Positions 1 through 5,626 of a stretch of DNA of 5,675 nucleotides are shown here, piece after piece. The stretch is from an uncultured Collinsella sp. Its GTDB lineage: Bacteria > Actinomycetota > Coriobacteriia > Coriobacteriales > Coriobacteriaceae. The stretch covers positions 1 to 5,675 of the forward strand of contig URZB01000113.1 in assembly GCA_900552295.1 (NCBI GenBank). The letters run 5' to 3'. Within the stretch, counting starts at the first letter, position 1; the number at the start of each line of letters is the position of its first letter. A program made the position numbers and the translations under genes. The notes below the pieces were generated by a model. That model did not search any database, had not been told where the DNA came from, and saw nothing but the letters and a program-made list of their open reading frames with translations.

Positions 1-41
1 CGAAACGCGTCACGCAAGCAAAGGAAGGAAGCCAACATCAC

Positions 42-530
42 ATGAGCATCATCGCAGCACGCATCGACAACCGCCTGCTACACGGCATAGTGGCAACCCA
101 GTGGGTACCCGAGTTCCGTCCGCAGCGTCTCATGGTCATCGATGACATCGTCGCCAACGACCCGACCAAGAAGGCTGCCATGCGGATGGCAAAGCCCTCG
201 GGAGTCGCCCTCTCCATTATCAACAAGGAGACGGCTCTCGCGAACTATCGGGCGGGCAAGTACGACGACCACACGGTCTTCATCGTGGCGCGAGACCCCC
301 AGACCATCCTCGACGTCATACAGACGGGCCAGGTTGTTCCCACACTCGTGGTCGGAGGCACAGTCTTTCCCGAAGAGGGGTCAGACGCCGTCCAGGTGAG
401 CAGTCGCGCCTACGTCACCAAAGACGAGCTGCCCGCATATCGAGCGATTGCTGGCACCGGCTGCGATATCACCGTTCGCTATGTGCCGGCCGACAAGCCC
501 GTAGAGCTCTCCAGCATCATCACGCTTTAG
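42..530 (+). CDS. PTS mannose/fructose/sorbose-family EIIB subunit
   Basis: Cytoplasmic EIIB of a mannose-family PTS permease. It receives phosphate from EIIA on a histidine and passes it to the sugar entering through EIIC/EIID. The family signature is at the N-terminus: A-R-I-D-N-R-L-L-H-G-I-V, residues 6-17, with His14 as the expected phosphorylated residue (usual family form R-x-D-x-R-L-I-H-G-Q-V). The length of 162 residues is normal for a stand-alone EIIB domain and there is no signal peptide or membrane segment. The ATG is preceded by a purine-rich AAGGAAGGAA at 21-30. It is the first gene of a five-gene operon, and EIIC follows after 15 bases. By analogy with B. subtilis it corresponds to LevE, but sugar specificity cannot be read from EIIB. 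A further upstream gene cannot be excluded because only 41 bases precede it. Confidence 0.95.
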   Translation: MSIIAARIDNRLLHGIVATQWVPEFRPQRLMVIDDIVANDPTKKAAMRMAKPSGVALSIINKETALANYRAGKYDDHTVFIVARDPQTILDVIQTGQVVPTLVVGGTVFPEEGSDAVQVSSRAYVTKDELPAYRAIAGTGCDITVRYVPADKPVELSSIITL

Positions 531-545
531 CAAGGGAGTGAACTT

Positions 546-1319
546 ATGACACCATCCATCATCCAGATAGCCGTCGTTACACTCATCGCCTTCATCTACG
601 GAGCCGAGAAGAACGCGGGACAAATTCTCACGAACATGTCCGTCACGCCAGCATGGTTCGTCGGACTTGCGCTCGGCGACCCCGTAACCGGCCTCGCCGT
701 CGGCGCCATCGTCCAACTCATGAGCCTGGGCGTGGCGGCCATGGGAGGAGCCTCCGTCCCCGACTATCCCACTGCCGCCATCATTGGCGCCGTCGTTGCC
801 ATCACCTCGGGTCAGGAGGCGAGCGTCGGCGTTGCCGCCGGAATCGCAGTCGGCATGCTCGGCCTTCAGCTCGACGTCATCGCCAAGACGGCAAACGGCT
901 TCCTCGGGCGTGCCTCGCAGCGCTTTGCCGAAGAGGGCAAGTACTCGCAGATGAAGAGCGTACTTTTCCTCGGTCCGGTCTTCTATGGCCTTACGGCGGC
1001 CATCCCCACGTTTGCCGTACTGCTCTTTGGCGCCGATGCCGTCAACGCTTTCCTCTCCGTCATGCCCTCCTGGTTCACGACCGGCCTCTCCATCGCCGCC
1101 GGTATCCTCCCCGTCGTCGGCCTTGCGATGCTTCTGTCCTTCATGCCAATGAAGAAGTTCATCGCCTACGCCATCGTTGGCTTCGTTCTGGCCGCCTACC
1201 TGCAGATAAGCATTCTCCCCATCGCCCTGCTCGGTGCCGCCGCGGCCATCGAGTACTACAAGTCGCACAGCAATCCGTCCGTAAACGCCCTCGACGCTGG
1301 AGGTCTGGAAGATGAGTAA
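546..1319 (+). CDS. PTS mannose/fructose/sorbose-family EIIC subunit (membrane)
   Basis: Integral membrane EIIC subunit, forming the sugar-translocating channel together with EIID. The 257-residue protein is almost entirely hydrophobic, with likely membrane segments around residues 4-20, 36-60, 75-105, 138-160, 175-200 and 205-235. Family-like stretches include Y-G-A-E-K-N (18-23), L-G-D-P-V-T-G-L (43-50), and the Gly/Ala-rich helix ending V-G-M-L-G-L-Q-L-D (102-110), which matches the usual EIIC pattern. The hydrophilic tail (about 238-257) is short and acidic. A Shine-Dalgarno AAGGGAG lies at 532-538. The stop codon overlaps the EIID start by 8 bases (ATGAGTAA), suggesting translational coupling and balanced synthesis of the two membrane subunits. 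It is the counterpart of B. subtilis LevF. Family assignment is secure; substrate rests only on the neighbouring GH32 gene. Confidence 0.95.
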   Translation: MTPSIIQIAVVTLIAFIYGAEKNAGQILTNMSVTPAWFVGLALGDPVTGLAVGAIVQLMSLGVAAMGGASVPDYPTAAIIGAVVAITSGQEASVGVAAGIAVGMLGLQLDVIAKTANGFLGRASQRFAEEGKYSQMKSVLFLGPVFYGLTAAIPTFAVLLFGADAVNAFLSVMPSWFTTGLSIAAGILPVVGLAMLLSFMPMKKFIAYAIVGFVLAAYLQISILPIALLGAAAAIEYYKSHSNPSVNALDAGGLEDE

Positions 1320-2172
1320 CGAAGTTAACGCCACCAAGGCAAACGAAGCGCCAACCTGCCTGGCAGACGGAACGTACCAGCCAGTCCTCACCGTTTCCGA
1401 TCTCGACCGTTGCGGCCGCCGCTGGATGCTCGGCGCGTCCATCTATAACTATGAGTCCCAGTGTGCCCCGGCGGTCATGTTCGCAACCGAACCCGCCCTG
1501 CGCAAGATCTATGCAGGAGACGAGGAGGGCTACCGCAGGTCACTTCTGAGCACCTATCGCTATTACAATGCGACTCCCCAGGTAAGCGGCCTGCTCCTCG
1601 GCGCCGGCCTAGCCTTGGAGGACAAGGGGCACAATGACGCCATCGACGCGGTCCAAGACCTTAAGATTGGCCTCATGGGCTCCCTCTCAGGAGTCGGCGA
1701 CACGATCTTCGCCATCCTCATTCCCACCATCTTCGGCTCCATCGCCGCCTACATGGGACAGGCGGGAAACCCCGTCGGCGTGCTTCTCTGGCTTGCCGTC
1801 GCCATCGCCATCTTCGTATGGAAGCTCTTTGACTGGCGCATAGGCTATAAGTTCGGCGACAAGCTCTTCACGACCCTTGCCGAGAAGATGTCCGTTTTCA
1901 CCGAGTCGACGTCGGCACTTGGCATGATGGTCGTCGGTGCGCTCATCCCCACCGTCATCAAGGTCTCGTGTGGTCTCACGTTCACCATGGGTGAAGTTAC
2001 GCTCGACGTCCAGACGGGCATCCTCGACCAAATCATGGTCGGCATGCTGCCCGTAATAGCCACAGCCATCGTCTACGCCCTCGTCAAGCGCAAGGTCAGC
2101 ATCAACAAGATTGTCCTCGGCATCCTCATCATCTCGTGGGTGTGCGCGGCTTTCGGCATTCTTGCTGCCTAG
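1312..2172 (+). CDS. PTS mannose/fructose/sorbose-family EIID subunit (membrane)
   Basis: Second membrane subunit, found only in mannose-family PTS. The 286-residue protein has a hydrophilic N-terminal region followed by the EIID signatures A-S-I-Y-N-Y-E-S-Q (42-50) and L-K-I-G-L-M-G-S-L-S-G-V-G-D-T-I-F (117-133). Hydrophobic helices lie around 133-148, 154-171, 203-220, 240-258 and 267-285. The roughly 30 residues before the D-L-D-R-C-G-R-R-W motif are poorly conserved in such proteins. The ATG start is supported by GGAGG at 1299-1303 and by its 8-base overlap with the EIIC stop codon. The protein ends in the short hydrophobic tail F-G-I-L-A-A, typical of the family. It is the LevG counterpart. 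The EIIA gene follows after 33 bases containing a small hairpin. Confidence 0.95.
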   Translation: MSNEVNATKANEAPTCLADGTYQPVLTVSDLDRCGRRWMLGASIYNYESQCAPAVMFATEPALRKIYAGDEEGYRRSLLSTYRYYNATPQVSGLLLGAGLALEDKGHNDAIDAVQDLKIGLMGSLSGVGDTIFAILIPTIFGSIAAYMGQAGNPVGVLLWLAVAIAIFVWKLFDWRIGYKFGDKLFTTLAEKMSVFTESTSALGMMVVGALIPTVIKVSCGLTFTMGEVTLDVQTGILDQIMVGMLPVIATAIVYALVKRKVSINKIVLGILIISWVCAAFGILAA

Positions 2173-2183
2173 CCTAGGGCTAG
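2169..2183. other. Small hairpin at the EIID/EIIA junction
   Basis: CTAGCC (2169-2174) and GGCTAG (2178-2183) are exact reverse complements around a 3-base loop, overlapping the EIID stop codon. There is no T-run after it, so it is not an obvious intrinsic terminator. It could affect mRNA processing or stability between the membrane subunits and EIIA, or it could be chance; six base pairs is short. Confidence 0.3.
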
Positions 2184-2205
2184 ACCAACCCACAAAGGAC
2201 GCATT

Positions 2206-2610
2206 ATGAGGCACATCATCATTGCATCGCACTACGGCCTGGCAGCCGGACTCGGAGACACGCTCAAGGCCATCATAGGACCGGGGCACGACATCAGGGT
2301 TGTCTGCGCGTTTACAGACGAAACCCCGCTCGAGGAGAAGCTCGCCAGCGCATTCGAGGGCATCGCCGAAGATGACGAGACCCTCGTTCTCACCGACATC
2401 CTTCAGGGCAGCGTAAACCAGCTCGTAGCCTGCTCGGCTCCGCGAGGCGCGTTCATAGTGACCGGCGTAAACCTTCCCGTGGCCCTCGAGCTCTCGCTCC
2501 ACGCCGGACAGCTTACTCCCGATGTGGTGAGGCATGTCGTCACCCAAGCCAAAGAGCAGCTCGTCTACCTCGGAGATCTGACTCCGGACGTTGACGAAGA
2601 AGACGAATAG
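2206..2610 (+). CDS. PTS mannose/fructose/sorbose-family EIIA subunit
   Basis: Soluble EIIA of the mannose family, which accepts phosphate from HPr and hands it to EIIB. The 134-residue protein starts I-I-I-A-S-H-Y-G-L-A-A-G-L (4-16), where His9 matches the phosphorylated histidine of the family pattern I-I-x-T-H-G-x-L-A. Further family landmarks are T-D-I-L-Q-G-S-V-N-Q (63-72), equivalent to the usual T-D-L-x-G-G-S-P-x-N loop, and G-V-N-L-P-V-A-L-E-L (87-96). The tail D-V-D-E-E-D-E is strongly acidic. AAAGGA at 2194-2199 provides the ribosome binding site. EIIA sits last among the PTS genes, whereas B. subtilis levDEFG puts it first; the B-C-D-A order instead resembles agaVWEF-like clusters. 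It is the LevD counterpart if the substrate is a fructoside. Confidence 0.93.
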   Translation: MRHIIIASHYGLAAGLGDTLKAIIGPGHDIRVVCAFTDETPLEEKLASAFEGIAEDDETLVLTDILQGSVNQLVACSAPRGAFIVTGVNLPVALELSLHAGQLTPDVVRHVVTQAKEQLVYLGDLTPDVDEEDE

Positions 2611-2639
2611 GAAAGACGCGACAGTAAGGAGGACGAGAC

Positions 2640-4076
2640 ATGCGCAAAGTCCCGACCAATAACCAGCACCTGTTCTACCAACCGAAGGACGTGTGGGTGG
2701 GAGACGTCATGCCCTTCGGCAAGGACGGCACGTTCTATCTATACCACCAGCGTGACACGCGCGACCCCGCTCCGCTTGCCGAAGGACAGCCCTTTGGGTG
2801 GTCGCTCGCGACCACCCAGGACTTCGTGACGTACCAGGAACACGGAACGGCGATCCCCCACGGCGGAGAAGACGACCAAGACCAGTTCATCTACGCCGGA
2901 ACCGTCTACGAGGCAAAAGGGGAGGTACGCGCTTTCTATACCGGGTTCAACCGCAACTACCTGCGAGAAGGCAAAACGTCCCAGGTGCTCATGCAGGCGA
3001 AGGCCTGCTCGGATGATTATGCGACGTGGAAAAAGACGGGTGTTGCAGCAGAGCTCACGCCTCAGCCAGGATACGATGGGCGCAACTGGCGCGACCCTTT
3101 CGTAATATGGGATGACGACCGGAAGGAATACCTCCTCGTACTGGGCACGCGTAAGGGAGACGACCCCTCCAAAACCCTCCAAACTGGCAGGCTCGTTCAC
3201 TTTACGTCGAAGGACCTCGAGCACTGGCAGTTCAAGGGCGACTTTTGGGCCCCCGGCCTCTACACCATGTTCGAAATGCCAGACATTTTCAAAATTGGCG
3301 ATTGGTGGTACCTGGTCTACTCTGAGTACAGCGACGAGAACAAGATCGTCTACCGCATGAGCCGCGATCTCTACGGTCCGTGGGAGAAGCCGAGAGATGA
3401 CGCCTTCGACGGGAGGGCGTATTACGCCGGACGGACCGCCTTCGACGGATCGCGCAGGATTCTGTCCGGCTGGGTCCCCACGCGCGAGAACGACGATGAC
3501 CGGGCCAACTGGCTTTGGGGTGGCTCGTTTATGCCCCATGAGGTGTACCAGCGCCCCAATGGCACCCTCGGCGTTCGCCCTCCCCAAAGCATAAGGGATG
3601 CGTTCGAGTGCCCTGATGCCGTCCCGGATATCGAGCTTCGCGGAGACCACGAACGAACGGAGTGCGTAATCACCGAAAACGCAGGCGAGATCTTCTGCTT
3701 CGAGGCAGACGTGACGTTCAGGGACGCTTGCGACTTCTCAATTCGAGCCTACAAGAATCTCGAGACCGACGAGTCGTACGAATACCGCTTCGACCTCGAC
3801 GCGAATCGGCTCTCGTTCGACAAGAGTCCCTGTTACAAGTGGTTCCGCGTAATGGATAAGGGGCTTTGGAGGCCAGTCTGGCTCGAGTCCGGGCGTTCTT
3901 ACCACCTGCAGCTCATCGTTGACGACAACATCCTCGTCCTCTACCTCGACGGTACCGCACTCACGACACGCGTCTGCGAGAAGTTCGGCCACTCGCTTGC
4001 TGTTACGGTAACGAATGGCGAACTCAAACTGTCCAACATAGCCTTGGCGAAGGGGCTGCGCGAACAGGAAAAGTAA
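2640..4076 (+). CDS. GH32-type glycoside hydrolase (beta-fructosidase/levanase-like), cytoplasmic
   Basis: Predicted to hydrolyse beta-fructosidic bonds (sucrose, fructo-oligosaccharide or levan-type sugars). The 478 residues divide into a five-bladed propeller (about 8-315) and a C-terminal beta-sandwich (about 330-470). Candidate catalytic residues are Asp22 in W-V-G-D-V-M-P-F, at the place of the canonical W-M-N-D-P-N-G nucleophile; Asp152 in W-R-D-P-F (150-154), the transition-state stabiliser; and Glu212 in F-E-M-P-D (211-215), replacing the usual W-E-C-P-D acid/base motif. The first motif is divergent from classic invertases, placing it in a less studied GH32 branch. No signal peptide or anchor is present, unlike secreted SacC of B. 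subtilis, so it should act on imported, possibly phosphorylated, sugar. TAAGGAGG at 2625-2632 fixes the start. It lies 29 bases after EIIA and ends the operon. A GH43/GH68-like role is less likely given the RDP/EMPD spacing and C-terminal sandwich. Confidence 0.88.
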   Translation: MRKVPTNNQHLFYQPKDVWVGDVMPFGKDGTFYLYHQRDTRDPAPLAEGQPFGWSLATTQDFVTYQEHGTAIPHGGEDDQDQFIYAGTVYEAKGEVRAFYTGFNRNYLREGKTSQVLMQAKACSDDYATWKKTGVAAELTPQPGYDGRNWRDPFVIWDDDRKEYLLVLGTRKGDDPSKTLQTGRLVHFTSKDLEHWQFKGDFWAPGLYTMFEMPDIFKIGDWWYLVYSEYSDENKIVYRMSRDLYGPWEKPRDDAFDGRAYYAGRTAFDGSRRILSGWVPTRENDDDRANWLWGGSFMPHEVYQRPNGTLGVRPPQSIRDAFECPDAVPDIELRGDHERTECVITENAGEIFCFEADVTFRDACDFSIRAYKNLETDESYEYRFDLDANRLSFDKSPCYKWFRVMDKGLWRPVWLESGRSYHLQLIVDDNILVLYLDGTALTTRVCEKFGHSLAVTVTNGELKLSNIALAKGLREQEK

Positions 4077-4126
4077 GCCAGTGAACCTCGTCGCCACAGC
4101 GACTCCCCCAGCAAAACATGCGAACA

Positions 4127-4160
4127 ACGGGTCCGGCCGCATTTCGGCGACCGGACCCGT
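4127..4160. terminator. Strong hairpin between convergent operon and dap relic, probable terminator
   Basis: ACGGGTCCGG (4127-4136) pairs perfectly with CCGGACCCGT (4151-4160); an inner CCG/CGG pair (4137-4139 with 4145-4147) extends the stem with a 3-base bulge (4148-4150) around the loop CATTT. It starts 50 bases after the GH32 stop codon. On the plus strand no T-tract follows. Read on the minus strand, the stem is followed by TTGTTCG and then TTTT (4116-4113), so it looks more like the terminator of the ancestral minus-strand dap operon that may also stop the PTS-GH32 transcript. Confidence 0.6.
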
Positions 4161-4222
4161 CCTGCGCCCTGATGGCACATGGCCCCAGGCTGCCGACAGC
4201 AAGGCGGCCTTAGGGGCCTCGC

Positions 4223-4382
4223 TTACAGGTTGCGGAGCGCGTCGACGAGGGGGCCTTGTCCTCGGCGACTCGTTGGCCTGCTTGATGACCTTCGCGGACA
4301 CGCCGGTCACCACGGCACCGGCCGGCACGTCCTCCACGCATACGGCACCGGTGGCCACCGTGGCGCCCTTGCCCACGCGAAC
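4223..4382 (-). pseudogene. dapH: C-terminal remnant of DapH/DapD-type tetrahydrodipicolinate N-acyltransferase
   Basis: Read on the minus strand from 4382, the frame gives V-R-V-G-K-G-A-T-V-A-T-G-A-V, then E-D-V-P-A-G-A-V-V-T-G-V-S-A-K-V-I-K. This is the hexapeptide-repeat (left-handed beta-helix) end typical of tetrahydrodipicolinate N-acetyltransferase, an enzyme of the lysine/diaminopimelate pathway. The usual V-P-A-K has become V-S-A-K. A few codons later the frame slips by one (near 4250-4262), and the shifted frame reads L-V-D-A-L-R-N-L and stops at TAA (4225-4223), the expected family ending. Only about 53 codons survive; the catalytic and substrate-binding parts are gone. The fragment is fused head-on to the dapA relic in a different frame. 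Such tails are similar in DapH, DapD and other hexapeptide transferases, but the position next to dapA makes a dap enzyme the best reading; DapH is favoured over DapD without proof. Confidence 0.75.
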
Positions 4383-4873
4383 ATGCGCATGATGTTGGGG
4401 TGGGCGGCCAGACGCTCCACGTTGGCCGCGCTGATGCTGCAGCCGGTGCGCCCGGGGATGTTGTAGATGATGCAGGGGATGTCCACCGCGCTGGCCGTGT
4501 GAACGAGGCACTGGTAGATGTCCTCCTCGTTGGACTTGTTGCAGTACGGCGAGATGATGAGCGGGGCGTCGGCGTTCAGCTTCTAGTACGTGAGGCTCTT
4601 GCGCGCCTGCGTGGCCGTGCAGTTGGAGCCCGAACCGGCGATGGCCGGCACGTGCCCGGCCACGTGCTCCACGACTAACTTGACGACCTCGTTGTTTTCC
4701 TCGTCGGTCATCGTGGCTGACTTGCCGGTGGTGCCCAGTGTGAGGATGGCGTCGGTGCCGCTCTCGATCTGGAGTTCGAGCAGCATCTCGAGCTGGGCAA
4801 AGTTGACGGAGCCGTCCTCGTCGAATGGCGTGACGAGCGCGATTATGGAACCCTCGAGCTTGAGGACGTCCAT
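4382..4873 (-). pseudogene. dapA: 5' half of dapA (4-hydroxy-tetrahydrodipicolinate synthase), inactivated
   Basis: Minus-strand relic of DapA, which condenses pyruvate and aspartate semialdehyde. Start ATG at 4873-4871 (M-D-V-L-K-L-E-G-S-I), with GAAAGG at 4888-4883 as ribosome binding site. The frame shows V-T-P-F-D-E-D-G, then L-G-T-T-G-K-S-A-T-M (45-54), where the family has G-T-T-G-E-S; Lys51 replaces a near-invariant Glu. An in-frame TAG at codon 97 (4585-4583) stands where Gln is expected in S-L-T-Y-Q-K-L. Beyond it the same frame continues: I-S-P-Y-C-N-K (107-113), where the family has S-P-Y-Y-N and the second Tyr is catalytic in E. coli DapA, then Y-N-I-P-G-R-T-G (137-144), and it ends at M164. 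The following K-E-A with the Schiff-base lysine is missing; dapH sequence begins there. About 164 of roughly 295 codons remain. An extension of the same open frame upstream to 5032 has no conserved look and was not used. Confidence 0.85.
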
Positions 4874-5001
4874 GGTTTCCTGCCTTTCCGAGCCGTCCGG
4901 GCGCGGGGCGTCCGCGCCAGCGGCAGAGTCGGTTCGAGCGATGTAGCCAGAGACGGAGCAAACGGCGAGGCGCTCGGCGGACAGCGCCGTTGCCGCTCGC
5001 T

Positions 5002-5022
5002 GTGTCGAGCGCAAGTGTCGAG
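5002..5022. repeat. Short direct repeat GTGTCGAG x2
   Basis: GTGTCGAG occurs at 5002-5009 and again at 5015-5022, a 13-base period in the divergent spacer. The spacing is slightly over one helical turn, so it could be a pair of regulator contact sites, but two 8-base copies in GC-rich sequence may be chance. Confidence 0.3.
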
Positions 5023-5039
5023 AAGTCGCCATATGTCAC

Positions 5040-5049
5040 TACAGATGTA
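5040..5049. promoter_or_regulatory. TACA-N2-TGTA palindrome, possible operator
   Basis: TACAGATGTA is an exact inverted repeat with a two-base centre, lying in the AT-rich patch of the divergent spacer and touching the possible -10 TATCAT. The core matches the TACA-N2-TGTA pattern known for CopY/BlaI-family repressor sites, but no such regulator is in the window and a single 8-base match is weak evidence. Confidence 0.25.
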
Positions 5050-5070
5050 TCATGGAGTGCCGAAGTGCAC

Positions 5071-5094
5071 GCGCCCGTGACGGAACGCGGGCGC
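5071..5094. promoter_or_regulatory. Perfect 7-bp inverted repeat in the levR leader
   Basis: GCGCCCG (5071-5077) and CGGGCGC (5088-5094) are exact complements around a 10-base loop, 60 bases ahead of the levR start codon. No T-run follows, so it is not a typical terminator. It could be a leader hairpin or an operator for control of the regulator; in GC-rich DNA such stems also arise by chance. Confidence 0.3.
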
Positions 5095-5136
5095 CAACCC
5101 GTCCCGAGCACCACCCCGCCCGTAAGGTGTGGGACG

Positions 5137-5144
5137 AAAGGAGG
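5137..5144 (+). promoter_or_regulatory. Shine-Dalgarno of levR
   Basis: AAAGGAGG, a near-perfect anti-16S match, ends 9 bases before ATG 5154. It fixes the start codon of the truncated regulator and argues that this is a real translated gene. Confidence 0.85.
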
Positions 5145-5153
5145 ACCAGCCGC

Positions 5154-5626
5154 ATGAACATCCCCGAGACACAGAAAGACCTGCTTGCCTACCTCGATCG
5201 CATCACGCGCGAGCTTGGCAGCACGCGGGGCGGGCGCATCCAGAACCGTCTCGACCACTTCACCACGGCATCTATAACCGACTCGCTCGCCATCTCGCGC
5301 AGCCTGGCAAGTCAGTATCTCAACGAGCTCGTGCGCGCTGGCCTCGTGGTGAAAGCAGGGGCGCGACCGGTGTGCTACTTCCACCGCCGCTCCCTCGAAC
5401 GCTTCTTCCAGTCTCGCATTGAGCGTAGCACCTACCCTTCGGTCGAGCAGCTCTTCGCCACGCTCGGAAACGGCGAGCGACTCGACTTTGACCGCGCAAT
5501 CGGTCACGAGCTGAGCCTTGCGCCCTGCATCAGCCAGCTCTGCGCCGCGCTCAAGTACCCGCCAGCTGGCCTGCCCATCCTGCTCTGTGGCGCTTCGGGA
5601 ACCGGCAAGGGTCTACTCGCCGAACT
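5154..5626 (+). CDS. levR: LevR/ManR-type PTS-regulated sigma-54 transcriptional activator, 5' part only
   Basis: N-terminal 158 residues of a LevR-family activator, which uses ATP hydrolysis to open sigma-54 promoters of mannose-family PTS operons and is itself controlled by PTS phosphorylation of its PRD domains. A winged helix-turn-helix occupies about 25-85, with the typical S-R-S-L-A-S-Q-Y-L-N-E-L (48-59) and R-P-V-C-Y-F-H-R-R-S-L (71-81). After a linker comes I-G-H-E-L-S-L (116-122), then K-Y-P-P-A-G-L-P-I-L-L-C (134-145) and Walker A G-A-S-G-T-G-K-G (146-153), the start of the AAA+ domain. Family members are roughly 900 residues, so the rest of AAA+, both PRDs and the EIIA/EIIB-like domains are missing. 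The cause is the contig end: genomic sequence stops at 5626 and the frame runs on through adapter, adding 16 false residues (C-L-L-Y-T-S-P-S-P-R-D...). It lies on the same strand as the PTS-GH32 operon, about 1.08 kb downstream, and is its likely regulator. Confidence 0.85.

Larger units (their letters stand above)
4874..5153. other. Divergent spacer between dapA relic and levR
   Basis: This 280-base stretch separates the minus-strand dapA start from the plus-strand levR start and should contain the promoters of both. I see no convincing coding sequence and no clear -35/-10 pair or -24/-12 sigma-54 element on either strand. The most AT-rich part is around 5031-5053 (it includes TATCAT at 5048-5053, a possible -10 for levR without a good -35). 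It carries the direct repeat, palindrome and inverted repeat listed separately. Confidence 0.5.

Noticed and set aside
451..463. TGGCAC followed by CTGC as a sigma-54 promoter inside EIIB
   Set aside because: The GG to GC spacing is 8 bases rather than 10, and it lies inside a coding region with no gene start at the right distance.
381..1442. 353-codon minus-strand open frame opposite EIIB/EIIC
   Set aside because: Low-complexity, Gly/Asp/Arg-rich shadow of the EIIC gene, no ribosome binding site and no recognisable domain; the plus-strand gene is unambiguous.
4081..4392. Plus-strand open frame after GH32 (103 codons)
   Set aside because: It lies antisense to the dapH remnant and through the hairpin, with a GTG start and no Shine-Dalgarno; its protein shows no conserved pattern.
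4874..5032. Upstream extension of the dapA frame to a start at 5032
   Set aside because: The extra residues are Arg/Ala-rich and unlike DapA N-termini; M-D-V-L-K-L-E-G at 4873 with GAAAGG ahead is the expected start.
3738..5507. 589-codon open frame on the minus strand
   Set aside because: It runs antisense to GH32 and levR and has no family-like composition, except where it passes through the dapH remnant (about 4262-4382). Length is explained by GC-rich codon bias keeping opposite frames open.
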